Source: Nonomuraea coxensis DSM 45129 (GTDB taxonomy: Bacteria; Actinomycetota; Actinomycetes; Streptosporangiales; Streptosporangiaceae). From it: a stretch of 64,000 bases of DNA. Below the pieces are notes generated by a model, which was not told the DNA's origin, did no database searches, and saw only the letters and a list, made by a program, of their open reading frames with translations. Of the stretch, positions 17,757 to 27,031 are shown in pieces. The DNA is taken from positions 7,807,001 through 7,871,000 of the forward strand of contig NZ_CP068985.1 in assembly GCF_019397265.1 (NCBI RefSeq), read 5' to 3'. Positions within the stretch are counted from its first letter, which is position 1, and every line of letters starts with the position of its first letter. The position numbers and the translations under genes were made by a program.

Positions 17757-17825
17757 GAGGTCCGCACTTGCCGCGCCAGGTGCGCCTTCGGGCAAGACCG
17801 TCCTGGTCAGCGGGGCCGGACCGGG

Positions 17826-18410
17826 TCAGGGGGTGGCCTCGCCCAGCTCGGCGACGCTCGGCCGGACCGGCTGGGAGCGGGCCTCCAGCCGGGCGAACGC
17901 CTCCTCGACGGTCGTCGTCCACGAGATCGCGTCGAACACCTCGGGCCGGGTGAAGCCCTCGTCGTAGAGGTGGCTCATGAGCCGCCTGAGCGGTTCGTAC
18001 AGGCTCCAGGGGTCGAGCACCACGAGGGGCTTGTCGTGCATGCCCAGCACCCGCGCGGTCCAGATCTCGAACAGCTCCTCCAGCGTGCCGATGCCGCCCG
18101 GCAGCACCAGGAAGGCGTCGGAGCGGGCGTCCATGACGCCCTTGCGCTCCCGCATGTCGCCGGTGACGATCAGCTCGTGCGACTCCTCGTCGGCCACCTC
18201 CATGTCGACCAGCACCTGAGGGATCACGCCGATCGTGCGCCCGCCCGCCGCGCGGGCCGCCGAGGTGACCGCGCCCATGCAGGAGATCGATCCGCCGCCG
18301 CTGACGAGGGTGTGCCCGCGCCGGCCGAGTTCGGTGCCGACGCGGGCGGCCAGGTCGAGGTATTTCCTGTCGATGCGCAGGCTGGAGGCGCAGAAGACGC
18401 AGATGTTCAC
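17826..18410 (-). CDS. LOG family protein (cytokinin riboside phosphoribohydrolase type)
   Basis: The 194-residue product has the Rossmann-like LOG fold with SGGGSISCMGA near 37-47 and the signature PGGIGTLEELFE near 103-114. LOG enzymes split nucleoside 5'-monophosphates to base and ribose phosphate; the bacterial role is often unclear. It lies 12 bases downstream of a second LOG gene in the same direction. Rv1205 is the likely Mycobacterium counterpart. Confidence 0.9.
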   Translation of the reverse strand: MNICVFCASSLRIDRKYLDLAARVGTELGRRGHTLVSGGGSISCMGAVTSAARAAGGRTIGVIPQVLVDMEVADEESHELIVTGDMRERKGVMDARSDAFLVLPGGIGTLEELFEIWTARVLGMHDKPLVVLDPWSLYEPLRRLMSHLYDEGFTRPEVFDAISWTTTVEEAFARLEARSQPVRPSVAELGEATP

Positions 18411-18421
18411 GTGGCGGAAGC

Positions 18422-19219
<798 letters not shown>

Positions 19220-19373
19220 GCGGATCACGCTAGCCCTTTCTCGCGAGAGGTCGCGGCCTGGCGGCGAAAGCCCAGGTGGCGGGGTGGTTACGGGAATCGG
19301 AAAAAAACTTGGGAGGCGGGGAACCGGATTTCCGCTCCCTCACGTCTAACTGGCGAGGGTGCTGCTCGGGACT

Positions 19374-19419
19374 GAAAGTGGTCTTCCCCGCCAAATGGCC
19401 GGCGAGGAAGGCCACTTTC
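19374..19419 (-). terminator. Long imperfect hairpin after dapE
   Basis: GAAAGTGG (from 19374) pairs with CCACTTTC (to 19419), and the inner TCTTCCCCGCC / GGCGAGGAAGG continues the stem with a few mismatches or wobble pairs, about 19 base pairs in all. It lies 17 bases past the dapE stop and should end the dapD-dapE transcript. The 19220-19373 stretch beyond holds only the upstream region of the LOG gene, including a palindromic TCTCGCGAGA at 19239-19248. Confidence 0.7.
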
Positions 19420-19435
19420 ATATGTAGGCAGGTTC

Positions 19436-20491
19436 TCACCCGGTGAGCCAGTCGCGCATCGCGCGCTCGCCCTCCACGATCCTCGGCAGCGACACGTACT
19501 CCCCCTGCTGGTGCGCCAGGTTGGGGTCGCCGGGCCCGTAGTTCACGGCGGGGACGCCGAACGCGGAGAAGCGGGCGACGTCCGTCCAGCCGAGCTTGGC
19601 CCGCGGCGTGCCGCCCACGGCCGCCGCGAACGCCGCCGCCACCGGATGCGTCAGCCCCGGCCGGGCCGCCGGCGCCCCGTCGGTGAAGGTCACCTCGAAG
19701 CCGTCGAACACCTCGCGTACGTGCTCGCGGGCCTGCTCGATCGTCAGGTCGGGGGCGAAGCGGTAGTTGACGGTGACCACGCACCGGTCGGGGATGACGT
19801 TGCCGGCCACGCCACCGGAGACGCCGACCGCGTTGAGCCCTTCGTGGTACTCCAGCCCGTCGACCACCGGCCGGCGCGCCTCGTAGGCGTTCAGCCGGGC
19901 GAGCACCGGCTCGATCCCGTGAATGGCGTTGACCCCGAACCACGAGCGGGCGCTGTGGGCGCGCTTGCCGGTCACCGCGACCTCGGCGCGCAGCGTGCCC
20001 TGGCAGCCGCCCTCGATCACGCCGTCGGTCGGCTCCATCAGCACCGCGAAGTCGGCGAGCAGCCAGTCGGGGTGCTCCCTCGCGACCCGGGTGAGGCCGT
20101 TGCGCTCGGCCTCGATCTCCTCGCAGTCGTAGAAGACGTAGGTGACGTCCCGGTTGGGCGCGGGCACGGTGGCGGCCAGCCGGAGCGCGACCGCCACGCC
20201 GGCCTTCATGTCGGAGGTGCCGCACCCGTACAGCAGGTCGCCCTCGACCCGGCTCGGCAGGTTGCCCGCGACCGGGACGGTGTCGAGGTGGCCGGCGATC
20301 AGCACGCGCTCGGCATGGCCGAGCTCGGTGCGGGCGACGACGGTCTCGCCGGACCGCTCCACCTTCAGGTGCGGCAGCGCGGCGAGCGCCCGCTCGACCG
20401 CGTCGGCCAGGGCGCGCTCGGCGCCGCTCACGGACTCGATGTCGACGATCGCGGCGGTGAGCGCGCGCACGTCCTGGGTCAGGTCCAGCAT
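19436..20491 (-). CDS. dapE: Succinyl-diaminopimelate desuccinylase
   Basis: The 351-residue M20 family product has the first metal motif AGHLDTVP, the catalytic CEEIEAE region (EE pair) and a central dimerisation domain. It hydrolyses N-succinyl-LL-diaminopimelate to LL-DAP and succinate for lysine and peptidoglycan synthesis. Its ATG overlaps the dapD stop by one base (TGATG), fixing the start at 20491. It is the second gene of the dapD-dapE operon. Confidence 0.92.
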   Translation of the reverse strand: MLDLTQDVRALTAAIVDIESVSGAERALADAVERALAALPHLKVERSGETVVARTELGHAERVLIAGHLDTVPVAGNLPSRVEGDLLYGCGTSDMKAGVAVALRLAATVPAPNRDVTYVFYDCEEIEAERNGLTRVAREHPDWLLADFAVLMEPTDGVIEGGCQGTLRAEVAVTGKRAHSARSWFGVNAIHGIEPVLARLNAYEARRPVVDGLEYHEGLNAVGVSGGVAGNVIPDRCVVTVNYRFAPDLTIEQAREHVREVFDGFEVTFTDGAPAARPGLTHPVAAAFAAAVGGTPRAKLGWTDVARFSAFGVPAVNYGPGDPNLAHQQGEYVSLPRIVEGERAMRDWLTG

Positions 20492-21324
20492 CAGGTGTTC
20501 ACCCCGTGTTCCCGCAGCACCTCGTTGAGCGCCGCCTTGTCGTGCCGCTGCCCCGGCTCCAGCCGCTTGATCACCAGCACGCACGGCAGCCCGAACGTGC
20601 CTCCGGGGAACTCCCTCTGCCGCGTGCCGCTCACGGCCACACACCAGTCGGGGATCCGGCCCCGCGCCAGCTCCTCGCCGGTCTCGGCGTCGATCACCGG
20701 GATCGAGGCGGACAGGATCACCCCGGCGCCCACCACCGCGCCCCTGCCGACCCTCGCGCCCTCCACGATCATCGCCCTGCTGCCGACGAGCGCGTCGTCC
20801 TCGACCACGACCGGCACGGCGTTGGGCGGCTCCAGCACGCCGCCGACGCCGACCCCGCCGGACAGGTGCACGTTCTTGCCGATCTGGGCGCAGGAGCCGA
20901 CGGTGGCCCAGGTGTCGACCATGGTGTTCTCGTCGACGTACGCGCCGATGTTCGTGAACGACGGCATCAGCACCACGCCGGGCGCCAGGTAGGACCCCCA
21001 GCGGGCGATCGCGCCGGGCACCACGCGCACGCCCTCGAAGGAGTTCTTCAGCGGCACGCGGTCCTGGTGGTGGAAGTCGCCCACCTGCGAGCGGGCCATG
21101 CCGAGCAGCTTGAAGGCGAGCAGGATCGCCCTCCTCGCCCGCTCGTCGACCTCCAGCTCGCCGTCCACGAGCCGGGCGGTGCGGGCGACCCCGGCGTCGA
21201 GCAGGTCCACCGCGCCGATCACCAGGTGGCGGGCCTCGTCGTCCTTGGGTGACAGCTCCGCGCGACGCTCCCAGAGCTCGTCGATGACCGGCGCTATCGG
21301 TGAGGAGGTGCTCGCGTCACTCAT
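20491..21324 (-). CDS. dapD: Tetrahydrodipicolinate N-succinyltransferase
   Basis: The 277-residue product has an N-terminal helical region and a left-handed beta helix (about 110-215, with hexapeptide turns such as GAYVDENTMVDTWATVG and GKNVHLSGGVGVGG). It transfers succinyl from succinyl-CoA to tetrahydrodipicolinate, the first committed step of the succinylase lysine branch. Start ATG 21324 begins MSDASTSS. It is translationally coupled to dapE and divergent from the exported protein at 21368. Confidence 0.93.
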   Translation of the reverse strand: MSDASTSSPIAPVIDELWERRAELSPKDDEARHLVIGAVDLLDAGVARTARLVDGELEVDERARRAILLAFKLLGMARSQVGDFHHQDRVPLKNSFEGVRVVPGAIARWGSYLAPGVVLMPSFTNIGAYVDENTMVDTWATVGSCAQIGKNVHLSGGVGVGGVLEPPNAVPVVVEDDALVGSRAMIVEGARVGRGAVVGAGVILSASIPVIDAETGEELARGRIPDWCVAVSGTRQREFPGGTFGLPCVLVIKRLEPGQRHDKAALNEVLREHGVNT

Positions 21325-21367
21325 GGGCACGGAGCTTATCCGTCCGGGTAGGTTCTTCAGGGTGCGC

Positions 21368-22180
21368 ATGCGCTTCTCCCGTGGGGTCATCACCATCGCG
21401 ATCATCGTGATCGTCCTCGCCGTCGGCATCTCCGTGGGGCTCTTCCACCTGCTGAAGAGGACACCCCGCCTGGCCGAGCCCGAGGCCCACTGCACCGTGG
21501 GCACCGGCGAGTCCAAGATCACCCTCGATCCCGAGCAGGCGCAGATCGCCGCCACGATCGCCGCCGTCGCGGCGCGCAGGAAGCTGCCCGAGCGGGCCGT
21601 GGTCATCGCGTACGCGACCGCGATCCAGGAGTCGAAGCTCTACAACCTCGACTACGGCGACCGCGACTCGGTGGGCGTGTTCCAGCAGCGCGAGTCACAG
21701 GGGTGGGGCACGAAGAAGCAGATCATGGATCCCGTCTACGCCACCAACAGGTTCTTCGCCGCGCTGGTCAAGGTCAGGAACTACCGGAAGCTCCCGCTGG
21801 CCGAGGCGGCGCAGGCGGTGCAGCGCTCGGCGGGCGGCTACGCCTACGCGCCGCACGAGGAGCAGGCCAAGGTGCTGGCGGCGGCGTTCACCGGGCGCGT
21901 GCCGCGGTCGGTGCACTGCTGGTATCCGCCGGAGCACCGGACTCCGGCCCCGGCGCCCCGCACGGAGGAGGCGAGCAGGCAGCTCGCCCGCGCGCTCGGC
22001 AGCACGGCGATCACCTCGCGCAAGCGGGGCTGGCTGGTGGCCGCCTGGTCGGTGGCGCACGCCGAGAAGTACGGCCTCAGCCGGGTGCGCTACGCGGGCG
22101 CCGCCTGGTCCAACGATGCGCAGGCCAAGGGCTGGCGCACCGGCGACGGCTCGGGCACCGCCAAGGTCGAGCTGTCCTGA
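21368..22180 (+). CDS. Exported lysozyme/transglycosylase-like protein
   Basis: The 270-residue product has an N-terminal membrane helix (about 7-27) and a domain with AYATAIQESKLYNLDYGDRDSVG followed by FQQRESQGWG, which resembles the Glu-containing helix and loop of lytic transglycosylase/lysozyme-like folds often annotated only as hypothetical in actinobacteria. The candidate catalytic Glu is in IQESKL. ATG 21368 has AGGG upstream. The stop codon lies inside the first copy of a 27-base tandem repeat. Confidence 0.72.
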   Translation: MRFSRGVITIAIIVIVLAVGISVGLFHLLKRTPRLAEPEAHCTVGTGESKITLDPEQAQIAATIAAVAARRKLPERAVVIAYATAIQESKLYNLDYGDRDSVGVFQQRESQGWGTKKQIMDPVYATNRFFAALVKVRNYRKLPLAEAAQAVQRSAGGYAYAPHEEQAKVLAAAFTGRVPRSVHCWYPPEHRTPAPAPRTEEASRQLARALGSTAITSRKRGWLVAAWSVAHAEKYGLSRVRYAGAAWSNDAQAKGWRTGDGSGTAKVELS

Positions 22181-22264
22181 ACCACTGCCGGGGTCACGTT
22201 GTCCTGAACCACTGCCGGGGTCGCGTTGTCCTGAACCACTGCCGGGGTCGCGTTGTCCTGAACC
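22174..22264 (+). repeat. 27-base tandem repeat, three copies plus a partial
   Basis: The unit GTCCTGAACCACTGCCGGGG plus TCRCGTT occurs at 22174-22200, 22201-22227 and 22228-22254, with a ten-base partial copy at 22255-22264. The first copy differs at one base. Each unit contains the in-frame TGA of the upstream gene, so the repeat duplicated the stop-codon region. Direct head-to-tail spacing with no spacer excludes CRISPR. Confidence 0.95.
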
Positions 22265-22277
22265 CCCGCGCAAAGCC

Positions 22278-22323
22278 GATTGCGCGCAATCCGCGCCGCG
22301 TTGCGGGCCCTGCCGCAACGCGG
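22278..22323. terminator. Palindrome and perfect hairpin between convergent genes
   Basis: A 14-base perfect palindrome GATTGCGCGCAATC (22278-22291) is followed by a hairpin with perfect 11-base arms, CCGCGTTGCGG (22296-22306) and CCGCAACGCGG (22313-22323), loop GCCCTG. It lies between the stops of convergent genes at 22180 and 22326 and can serve both as a bidirectional terminator. Confidence 0.8.
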
Positions 22324-22325
22324 GC

Positions 22326-23033
22326 TCAGGAGGCGCGGCGGATGACGGAGATGGAGCCGGGCGGGAGGGGCTGGGCGTAGCTGGCGGTCCATGACCGGCC
22401 CTGGATGCGTTCGAAGGAGAGCAGCCGGCCGTCGCCCGCGCGGTAGTCGGCGAAGTCGAGCAGGCCCCGGTCGGGGTTGCCGGTGTCACCCTCGCTGCGG
22501 AAGGCGGCCGTGCCCCGGTCGACAGGGAAGAACTCCACGCCCTCCATGATGAGCATGCTCTTGGCGGGCACCATGCCCTGGGTGGGCACCTCGGTCCAGA
22601 GCAGCACCACCAGGTGGGGCGGGTCGCCGGGCTGCACCTCGACCGACAGCCACTGCCGGCGCCGGGCGCCGTCGCGCAGCAGGAACTCGGTCCACTGCTG
22701 GCCCTGCCACGAGATGTGCATGGCGCCGAGCACCCGCGCGGGCGAGCCGTGCACCTCGATCTTGTCACCCACGTGGAGGGTGCGGGGGTCGGTGTAGTCG
22801 GTGCTGGCCCGGCCGGGCAGGTTCGGAGGCACGGTGGGCGCGGCCACGGGGGCGCCCATGGGCCCGCTCGTCGGGGCCGGCATCGGGCTCTCCGCGGGCG
22901 CGACCTCGACCGCCGGCGGCGGCGTGCCCGCGCGGCCTCTCCTGTCTTGCCGCAACGTCGCCCAGAAGGCTATGAGCAGGAGCAGGACGAGGGCGATGCT
23001 CAGCCCGAGAACGACCATGGAGGTCATGCTCAT
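22326..23033 (-). CDS. DUF4178 domain membrane-anchored protein
   Basis: The 235-residue product has one N-terminal membrane helix (about 7-26), a Pro/Ala-rich linker (37-75) and a C-terminal beta-rich domain (about 82-230, with VGDKIEVHGSPARVLG) resembling DUF4178. Function is unknown. Several Met codons near 23033 make the exact start uncertain by a few residues. The 23034-23124 region upstream contains small inverted repeats and separates it from dapC. Confidence 0.72.
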   Translation of the reverse strand: MSMTSMVVLGLSIALVLLLLIAFWATLRQDRRGRAGTPPPAVEVAPAESPMPAPTSGPMGAPVAAPTVPPNLPGRASTDYTDPRTLHVGDKIEVHGSPARVLGAMHISWQGQQWTEFLLRDGARRRQWLSVEVQPGDPPHLVVLLWTEVPTQGMVPAKSMLIMEGVEFFPVDRGTAAFRSEGDTGNPDRGLLDFADYRAGDGRLLSFERIQGRSWTASYAQPLPPGSISVIRRAS

Positions 23034-23065
23034 CGATCAGCTCGCTCCACTCGCGGTCTGCCTCG

Positions 23066-23109
23066 GCATAAGCCCTTATCGATTTATGCGTGCCAAACCT
23101 CACGGTTTG
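23066..23109 (-). promoter_or_regulatory. Small inverted repeats between dapC and DUF4178 gene
   Basis: GCATAA/TTATGC (23066-23071 and 23084-23089) and CAAACC/GGTTTG (23094-23099 and 23104-23109, loop TCAC) lie in this 91-base gap. The second is a likely end-of-transcript hairpin for dapC; the first may belong to the promoter region of the DUF4178 gene. Both are short. Confidence 0.35.
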
Positions 23110-23124
23110 CTCTGACGCGCGATC

Positions 23125-24195
23125 CTACTGGAGGCGGCGCACCGCCGCACTGATGCGTTCGTCAGTGGCGGTGACGGCGATGCGGATGTGCCGCTCACCT
23201 GCCGATCCGTAGAACTCGCCGGGCGCGACCAAAATGCCGATTTCGGAAAGCTTTCTCACTTGGTCCCAGGCGTTCTGTCCATTGGACGCCCAGAAGTACA
23301 GCCCTGCGGTCGAATGGTCGATCTGCCAGCCGGCCTTCTCCAGCGCGGGGCGGAGCAGGGCGCGGCGGGCGGCGTAGCGCTCGCGCTGGGCGTCGGCGTG
23401 GGCGTCGTCCTTCAGCGCGGCCGTCATCGCGGCCTGGACCGGGTCCGGCATCAGCATGCCGGCGTGCTTGCGGATCTCCAGCAGCCGCTTGACCAGGGCG
23501 GGGTCGCCGGTCACGAACCCGGCGCGATAGCCCGCCAGGTTGGAGCGCTTGGAGAGCGAGTGGACGGCGAGCAGCCCCTCGTGGGAGCCGCCGCAGACGT
23601 CGGGATGGAGGACGGAGATCGGCTCCTCCTCCCAGCCGAGCTCGATGTAGCACTCGTCGGAGGCGACGACCGCGCCGCGCTCGCGCGCCCAGTCCACCAC
23701 CTTGCGCAGGTGCTCGGCGGGCAGCACCCGGCCCGTCGGGTTGCCGGGCGAGTTGACCCAGACGAGGTCGACCCGTTCGGGGCCGAGCGCGAGCGTGCTG
23801 TCGGAGGCCGTGCCCTCGGCCCCCGCGAGCCGGGCGCCCACGTCGTAGGTGGGATAGGCCAGCTCGGGGAAGACCACCCGGCGCGCCCCGAGATAGGTGG
23901 GCAGCCAGGCGACGAACTCCTTGGAACCGATCAGCGGGAGCACGTCCCGCTGGTCGACCTCGACGCCGTGGCGGCGGCGCAGCCAGCCGGCCGCGGCCTC
24001 GCGCAGCGCCTTGGTGCCGTGCGTGAAGGGATAGCCGGGGCTGTTCGCGGCCCCGGTCAGCGCCTGCCGGACGATCTCGGGCACGGGATCGACCGGCGTG
24101 CCGACCGAGAGGTCCACGATGCCGCCGGGATGAGCGAGCGCGCGCTCCTTGTACGGCTCCAGCCGGTCCCAAGGGAAGTCAGGCAGGTTGTTCAC
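23125..24195 (-). CDS. dapC: Succinyldiaminopimelate aminotransferase
   Basis: The 356-residue class I/II aminotransferase has NSPGNPTG (148-155), the aspartate in VASDECYIELGW, and the PLP lysine K216 in SLSKRSNLAGYR. Actinobacterial homologues next to a 7Fe ferredoxin gene are DapC, which forms N-succinyl-LL-DAP in the same branch as dapD and dapE here. GTG 24195 (VNNLPDFPWDRL) is the family start. It lies 104 bases downstream of fdxA in the same direction. Confidence 0.9.
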   Translation of the reverse strand: MNNLPDFPWDRLEPYKERALAHPGGIVDLSVGTPVDPVPEIVRQALTGAANSPGYPFTHGTKALREAAAGWLRRRHGVEVDQRDVLPLIGSKEFVAWLPTYLGARRVVFPELAYPTYDVGARLAGAEGTASDSTLALGPERVDLVWVNSPGNPTGRVLPAEHLRKVVDWARERGAVVASDECYIELGWEEEPISVLHPDVCGGSHEGLLAVHSLSKRSNLAGYRAGFVTGDPALVKRLLEIRKHAGMLMPDPVQAAMTAALKDDAHADAQRERYAARRALLRPALEKAGWQIDHSTAGLYFWASNGQNAWDQVRKLSEIGILVAPGEFYGSAGERHIRIAVTATDERISAAVRRLQ

Positions 24196-24299
24196 GGTGC
24201 TCCAGGGTGTTGCGTTGCCGTACGGCGCGTGCGCGGGCACGCCACGCGGACGGGGCGCATCCAGGCGCGGATGCCCCCGTGCACGACGTGGCGGGACCG

Positions 24300-24626
24300 T
24301 CAGTGATCCTCGCCCTGCGGCGGCAGCGCCGCCACCAGGGGGTGATCCCTCTCGATCTTGCCGACCTTCGAGGCGCCGCCCGGCGAGCCGAGCTCCTCGA
24401 AGAAGTCGACGTTGGCCTTGTAGTAGTCCTTCCACTGCTCGGGAAGGTCGTCCTCATAGAAAATGGCCTCGACGGGGCATACAGGCTCACACGCGCCGCA
24501 GTCCACGCACTCGTCGGGGTGGATGTAAAGCATGCGCTCGCCCTCGTAGATGCAATCGACGGGGCACTCCTCGATGCACGCCTTGTCCAGGACGTCCACG
24601 CAAGGCTGCGCGATGACGTAGGTCAC
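24300..24626 (-). CDS. fdxA: 7Fe ferredoxin
   Basis: The 108-residue product has cysteines C9, C17, C21, C25 and C40, C43, C46, C50, the arrangement of a [3Fe-4S][4Fe-4S] ferredoxin with the extended C-terminus usual in actinobacteria. It is a cytoplasmic electron carrier. GTG 24626 has GAAGGAG upstream at ideal spacing. The fdxA-dapC order matches Mycobacterium (fdxC-Rv1178). Confidence 0.93.
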   Translation of the reverse strand: MTYVIAQPCVDVLDKACIEECPVDCIYEGERMLYIHPDECVDCGACEPVCPVEAIFYEDDLPEQWKDYYKANVDFFEELGSPGGASKVGKIERDHPLVAALPPQGEDH

Positions 24627-24731
24627 CTCGAGCTCCTTCTTCTCCGCACCATGGCATGACTCTGACCGCGGTTTGCTACGCCCTAGTATTGCCGTGCTTG
24701 CCAGCTGGCCGAAACGGAGGGTGGCAAACTC

Positions 24732-24962
24732 GTGGCCGCACGCCTCGTCATCTCGATCACAAGTCAGGACATAGGGGCCCGGATCACCACGCGCCGCAGG
24801 GTTCCCGGCGGATTCCGGGACGCCGTGGGGATTCTGGAGTCGTGGGAACACGGGGTTCTGAGCGTGCGTAAAAAAGACGGCACTCTCGTGGAGATCTCGG
24901 AAGAGACGCTGGTCGCGGCCAGGGTCGTTCCCGCCGCGCCTCCTCGACCTGGGCCGCGATAA
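24732..24962 (+). CDS. Stand-alone SH3-like domain (N-terminal piece of a GNAT family)
   Basis: The 76-residue product resembles the N-terminal SH3-like barrel (DIGARITTRRRVPGGFRDAVG) that in many actinobacteria precedes a GNAT acetyltransferase domain in the protein divergent from fdxA (cg3035/Rv0428c-like). Here a stop follows PRPGPR and no acetyltransferase sequence remains, so it is either a single-domain protein or a remnant. GTG 24732 has GGAGGG about ten bases upstream. Confidence 0.6.
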   Translation: MAARLVISITSQDIGARITTRRRVPGGFRDAVGILESWEHGVLSVRKKDGTLVEISEETLVAARVVPAAPPRPGPR

Positions 24963-24979
24963 CGGTCAGTATTCGTCAT

Positions 24980-26044
24980 GTGACCGTACGTACCTGCGCC
25001 GCCGCAGCCGCAATCCTCGCCAGCGCCGGATGCGGCGCGTCGTCCACAGAGCCCACTTCGGCCAAGAACCTGCCGCCGGTGAACGTGCAGGCCGGCTCGC
25101 TCAAGGCCGGATTCTCCACCATCGACCGCCTCGCCGAGGCGGCCAAGCGCGAGGGGCAGCTCAACGTCATCGCGCTGCCCCGCGAATGGGTCAACTACGG
25201 CGAGGTCATCGACGCCTTCGCCGACAAGTACGGCATCAAGGTCAACGAGCTGGAGCCCAACGCCAGCAGCAGGCGGCAGATCGAGGCCGCCGCCCAGCTC
25301 AAGCCCGACGTGTTCGACCTCACGCTGGACGTGGCGGTCAAGGAGGCGGCCCGGTTCGCGCCGTACAAGGTGCAGGGCTGGCTGGACGTGCCCGACCGCG
25401 TCAAGGACCCGTCCGGCGCCTGGTACGCCGCCTACGGCGGCTACATGTCCATCGGGTACGACCCCCGCGCGGTCAAGGCCCCCGCCTCCTTCGCCGACCT
25501 GCTCAACCCCGGCTACCAGGTGGCGCTCGACGGCGACCCGCTCCGCTCGGCCGCCGCCTTCGGCGGCGTGATGGCGGCCTCCATGCGCGGCGGCGTGCCG
25601 AGGCCCGACCAGGGCGTGAACCTGTTCGCCAGGCTCAAGCAGGCCGGGCGGCTCACCGACCTGGCCAAGGCCAACACCATCGTCGCCTGGGACCACCTCA
25701 ACGCCGCCCGCGGCGCCGCCCACTCCGACCGCTGGAAGGTCGTGATCCCGAGGGACGGGGCGCTCGGCGACTACCACGTCCAGGCGATCAACAAGGCCGC
25801 GCCGCATCCGGCCGCCGCCCGGCTGTGGCAGGAGTTCCTGTTCTCCGACGAGGGCCAGAACCTGCTGCAGAAGGGCTGGGCCCGTCCGACGCGCGGCGAG
25901 GCCATGGCCATGAAGGGCACCCTGGACGCCGAGCAGGCCGCCAAACTGCCCAAGGCGCCCGGCCCGCCGATCCTGCTCACGATCCCGCAGGAGGATGCCG
26001 GGAAGGCGTACCTGCGTAAGGAATGGGCCAAGAGCGTGGGATGA
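24980..26044 (+). CDS. Extracellular solute-binding lipoprotein
   Basis: The 354-residue product begins with a short signal sequence and lipobox (LASAGC, lipid Cys18), followed by a periplasmic-binding-protein fold (class C/AfuA-like; ANTIVAWDHLNA region and a C-terminal KGWARPTRGEAM stretch). Such proteins feed ABC importers for iron, polyamines, phosphonates or sugars. No permease or ATPase gene is nearby, so the ligand and partner are unknown. The GTG start at 24980 has a weak ribosome site. Confidence 0.82.
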   Translation: MTVRTCAAAAAILASAGCGASSTEPTSAKNLPPVNVQAGSLKAGFSTIDRLAEAAKREGQLNVIALPREWVNYGEVIDAFADKYGIKVNELEPNASSRRQIEAAAQLKPDVFDLTLDVAVKEAARFAPYKVQGWLDVPDRVKDPSGAWYAAYGGYMSIGYDPRAVKAPASFADLLNPGYQVALDGDPLRSAAAFGGVMAASMRGGVPRPDQGVNLFARLKQAGRLTDLAKANTIVAWDHLNAARGAAHSDRWKVVIPRDGALGDYHVQAINKAAPHPAAARLWQEFLFSDEGQNLLQKGWARPTRGEAMAMKGTLDAEQAAKLPKAPGPPILLTIPQEDAGKAYLRKEWAKSVG

Positions 26045-26146
26045 GTCGGTAGTGACTTGATATGTCGTAGGGACGATCAGGCTCTAAAGTGAACAGACAG
26101 CACGGCCACGGGGGCCCGATGTCTGAGGAAATGTGAGCTGATCGTC

Positions 26147-26923
26147 TTGCGATACGACACACCGAGCTTGGAGCGGTGGAACAGTCGCGCCTACGACAGC
26201 AGCTTCGGCTACGTCTCCACCCAGGGCGCGCCACTGGTCGACCTGCTGGATCCGCGGCCCGGCGAGCGGGTGCTCGACCTCGGCTGCGGCACCGGCGTGC
26301 TCACCGCGCAGATCGCCTTCCGCGGCGCCGAGGTCCTCGGCATCGACGGCTCCTCCGCCATGATCGAGAAGGCGCTGGCGCAGTACCCTGGCATCAACTT
26401 CATCGTCGGCGACGGGCACGACTTCTCCGTGGTGGACCCGTACGACGCGGTCTTCTCCAACGCGGCGCTGCACTGGATGAGCCGCGACCCCGGCACCGTG
26501 ATCGCCAACGTGCGCGAGGCGCTGACGCCCGGCGGGCGCTTCGTCGCCGAGATGGGCGGGGCCGGCAACTGCGCCGAGCTGACCGCCGCGATGCTGACCG
26601 CCTGGCGCGAGTACGGCCTGCGCGAGCCCGAGCTGCCGTGGTATTTCCCCTCTCCCGCGGAGTACGCCCGCCGCCTGGAGAAAGAGGGTTTCGTCGTCCG
26701 GCTGCTGGAGTACTTCGACCGGCCGACCCCGCTCGACGAATGCCCTGGCGGAGCCGCCGACTGGGTGCGGATGTTCGCCTCGTCGGTCCTCGAAGGGCTG
26801 CCCCCGGAGATCGTGGAGCCCCTGCTCCATCGCGTCAACGAACTGGCGGCGCCCGCGCTTCGCAGGGAAACTGGCTGGATGGCCGACTACGTGCGTCTAC
26901 GCTTCGCCGCCGTACGGCGCTGA
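26147..26923 (+). CDS. Class I SAM-dependent methyltransferase
   Basis: The 258-residue product has motif I VLDLGCGTGVLTA (about 42-54), an acidic strand end (EVLGIDGSS), and LHWMSRDPG after motif IV, as in trans-aconitate-methyltransferase-like enzymes. The substrate is unknown. It starts with TTG 26147. After its stop, a ten-base direct repeat TGATGCGTAG (26921-26930 and 26935-26944) lies upstream of the novel module. Whether it belongs to that module is open. Confidence 0.85.
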   Translation: MRYDTPSLERWNSRAYDSSFGYVSTQGAPLVDLLDPRPGERVLDLGCGTGVLTAQIAFRGAEVLGIDGSSAMIEKALAQYPGINFIVGDGHDFSVVDPYDAVFSNAALHWMSRDPGTVIANVREALTPGGRFVAEMGGAGNCAELTAAMLTAWREYGLREPELPWYFPSPAEYARRLEKEGFVVRLLEYFDRPTPLDECPGGAADWVRMFASSVLEGLPPEIVEPLLHRVNELAAPALRRETGWMADYVRLRFAAVRR

Positions 26924-27031
26924 TGCGTAGTGCATGATGCGTAGGGCTAATTTGCCGGACTATGGTCTGTTCCGTGGGCGGCGAGATGACGGCTGCACCG
27001 CCGCGGCGGCGTGAGGGGTGAACGGAACGGG

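Noticed and set aside
22174..22264. CRISPR-like array
   Set aside because: Units are head to tail without spacers and include a coding stop region.
26045..26146. Sigma-70 promoter for the methyltransferase (TTGATA and TAAAGT)
   Set aside because: The spacing is about 22 bases, too long for a normal -35/-10 pair.
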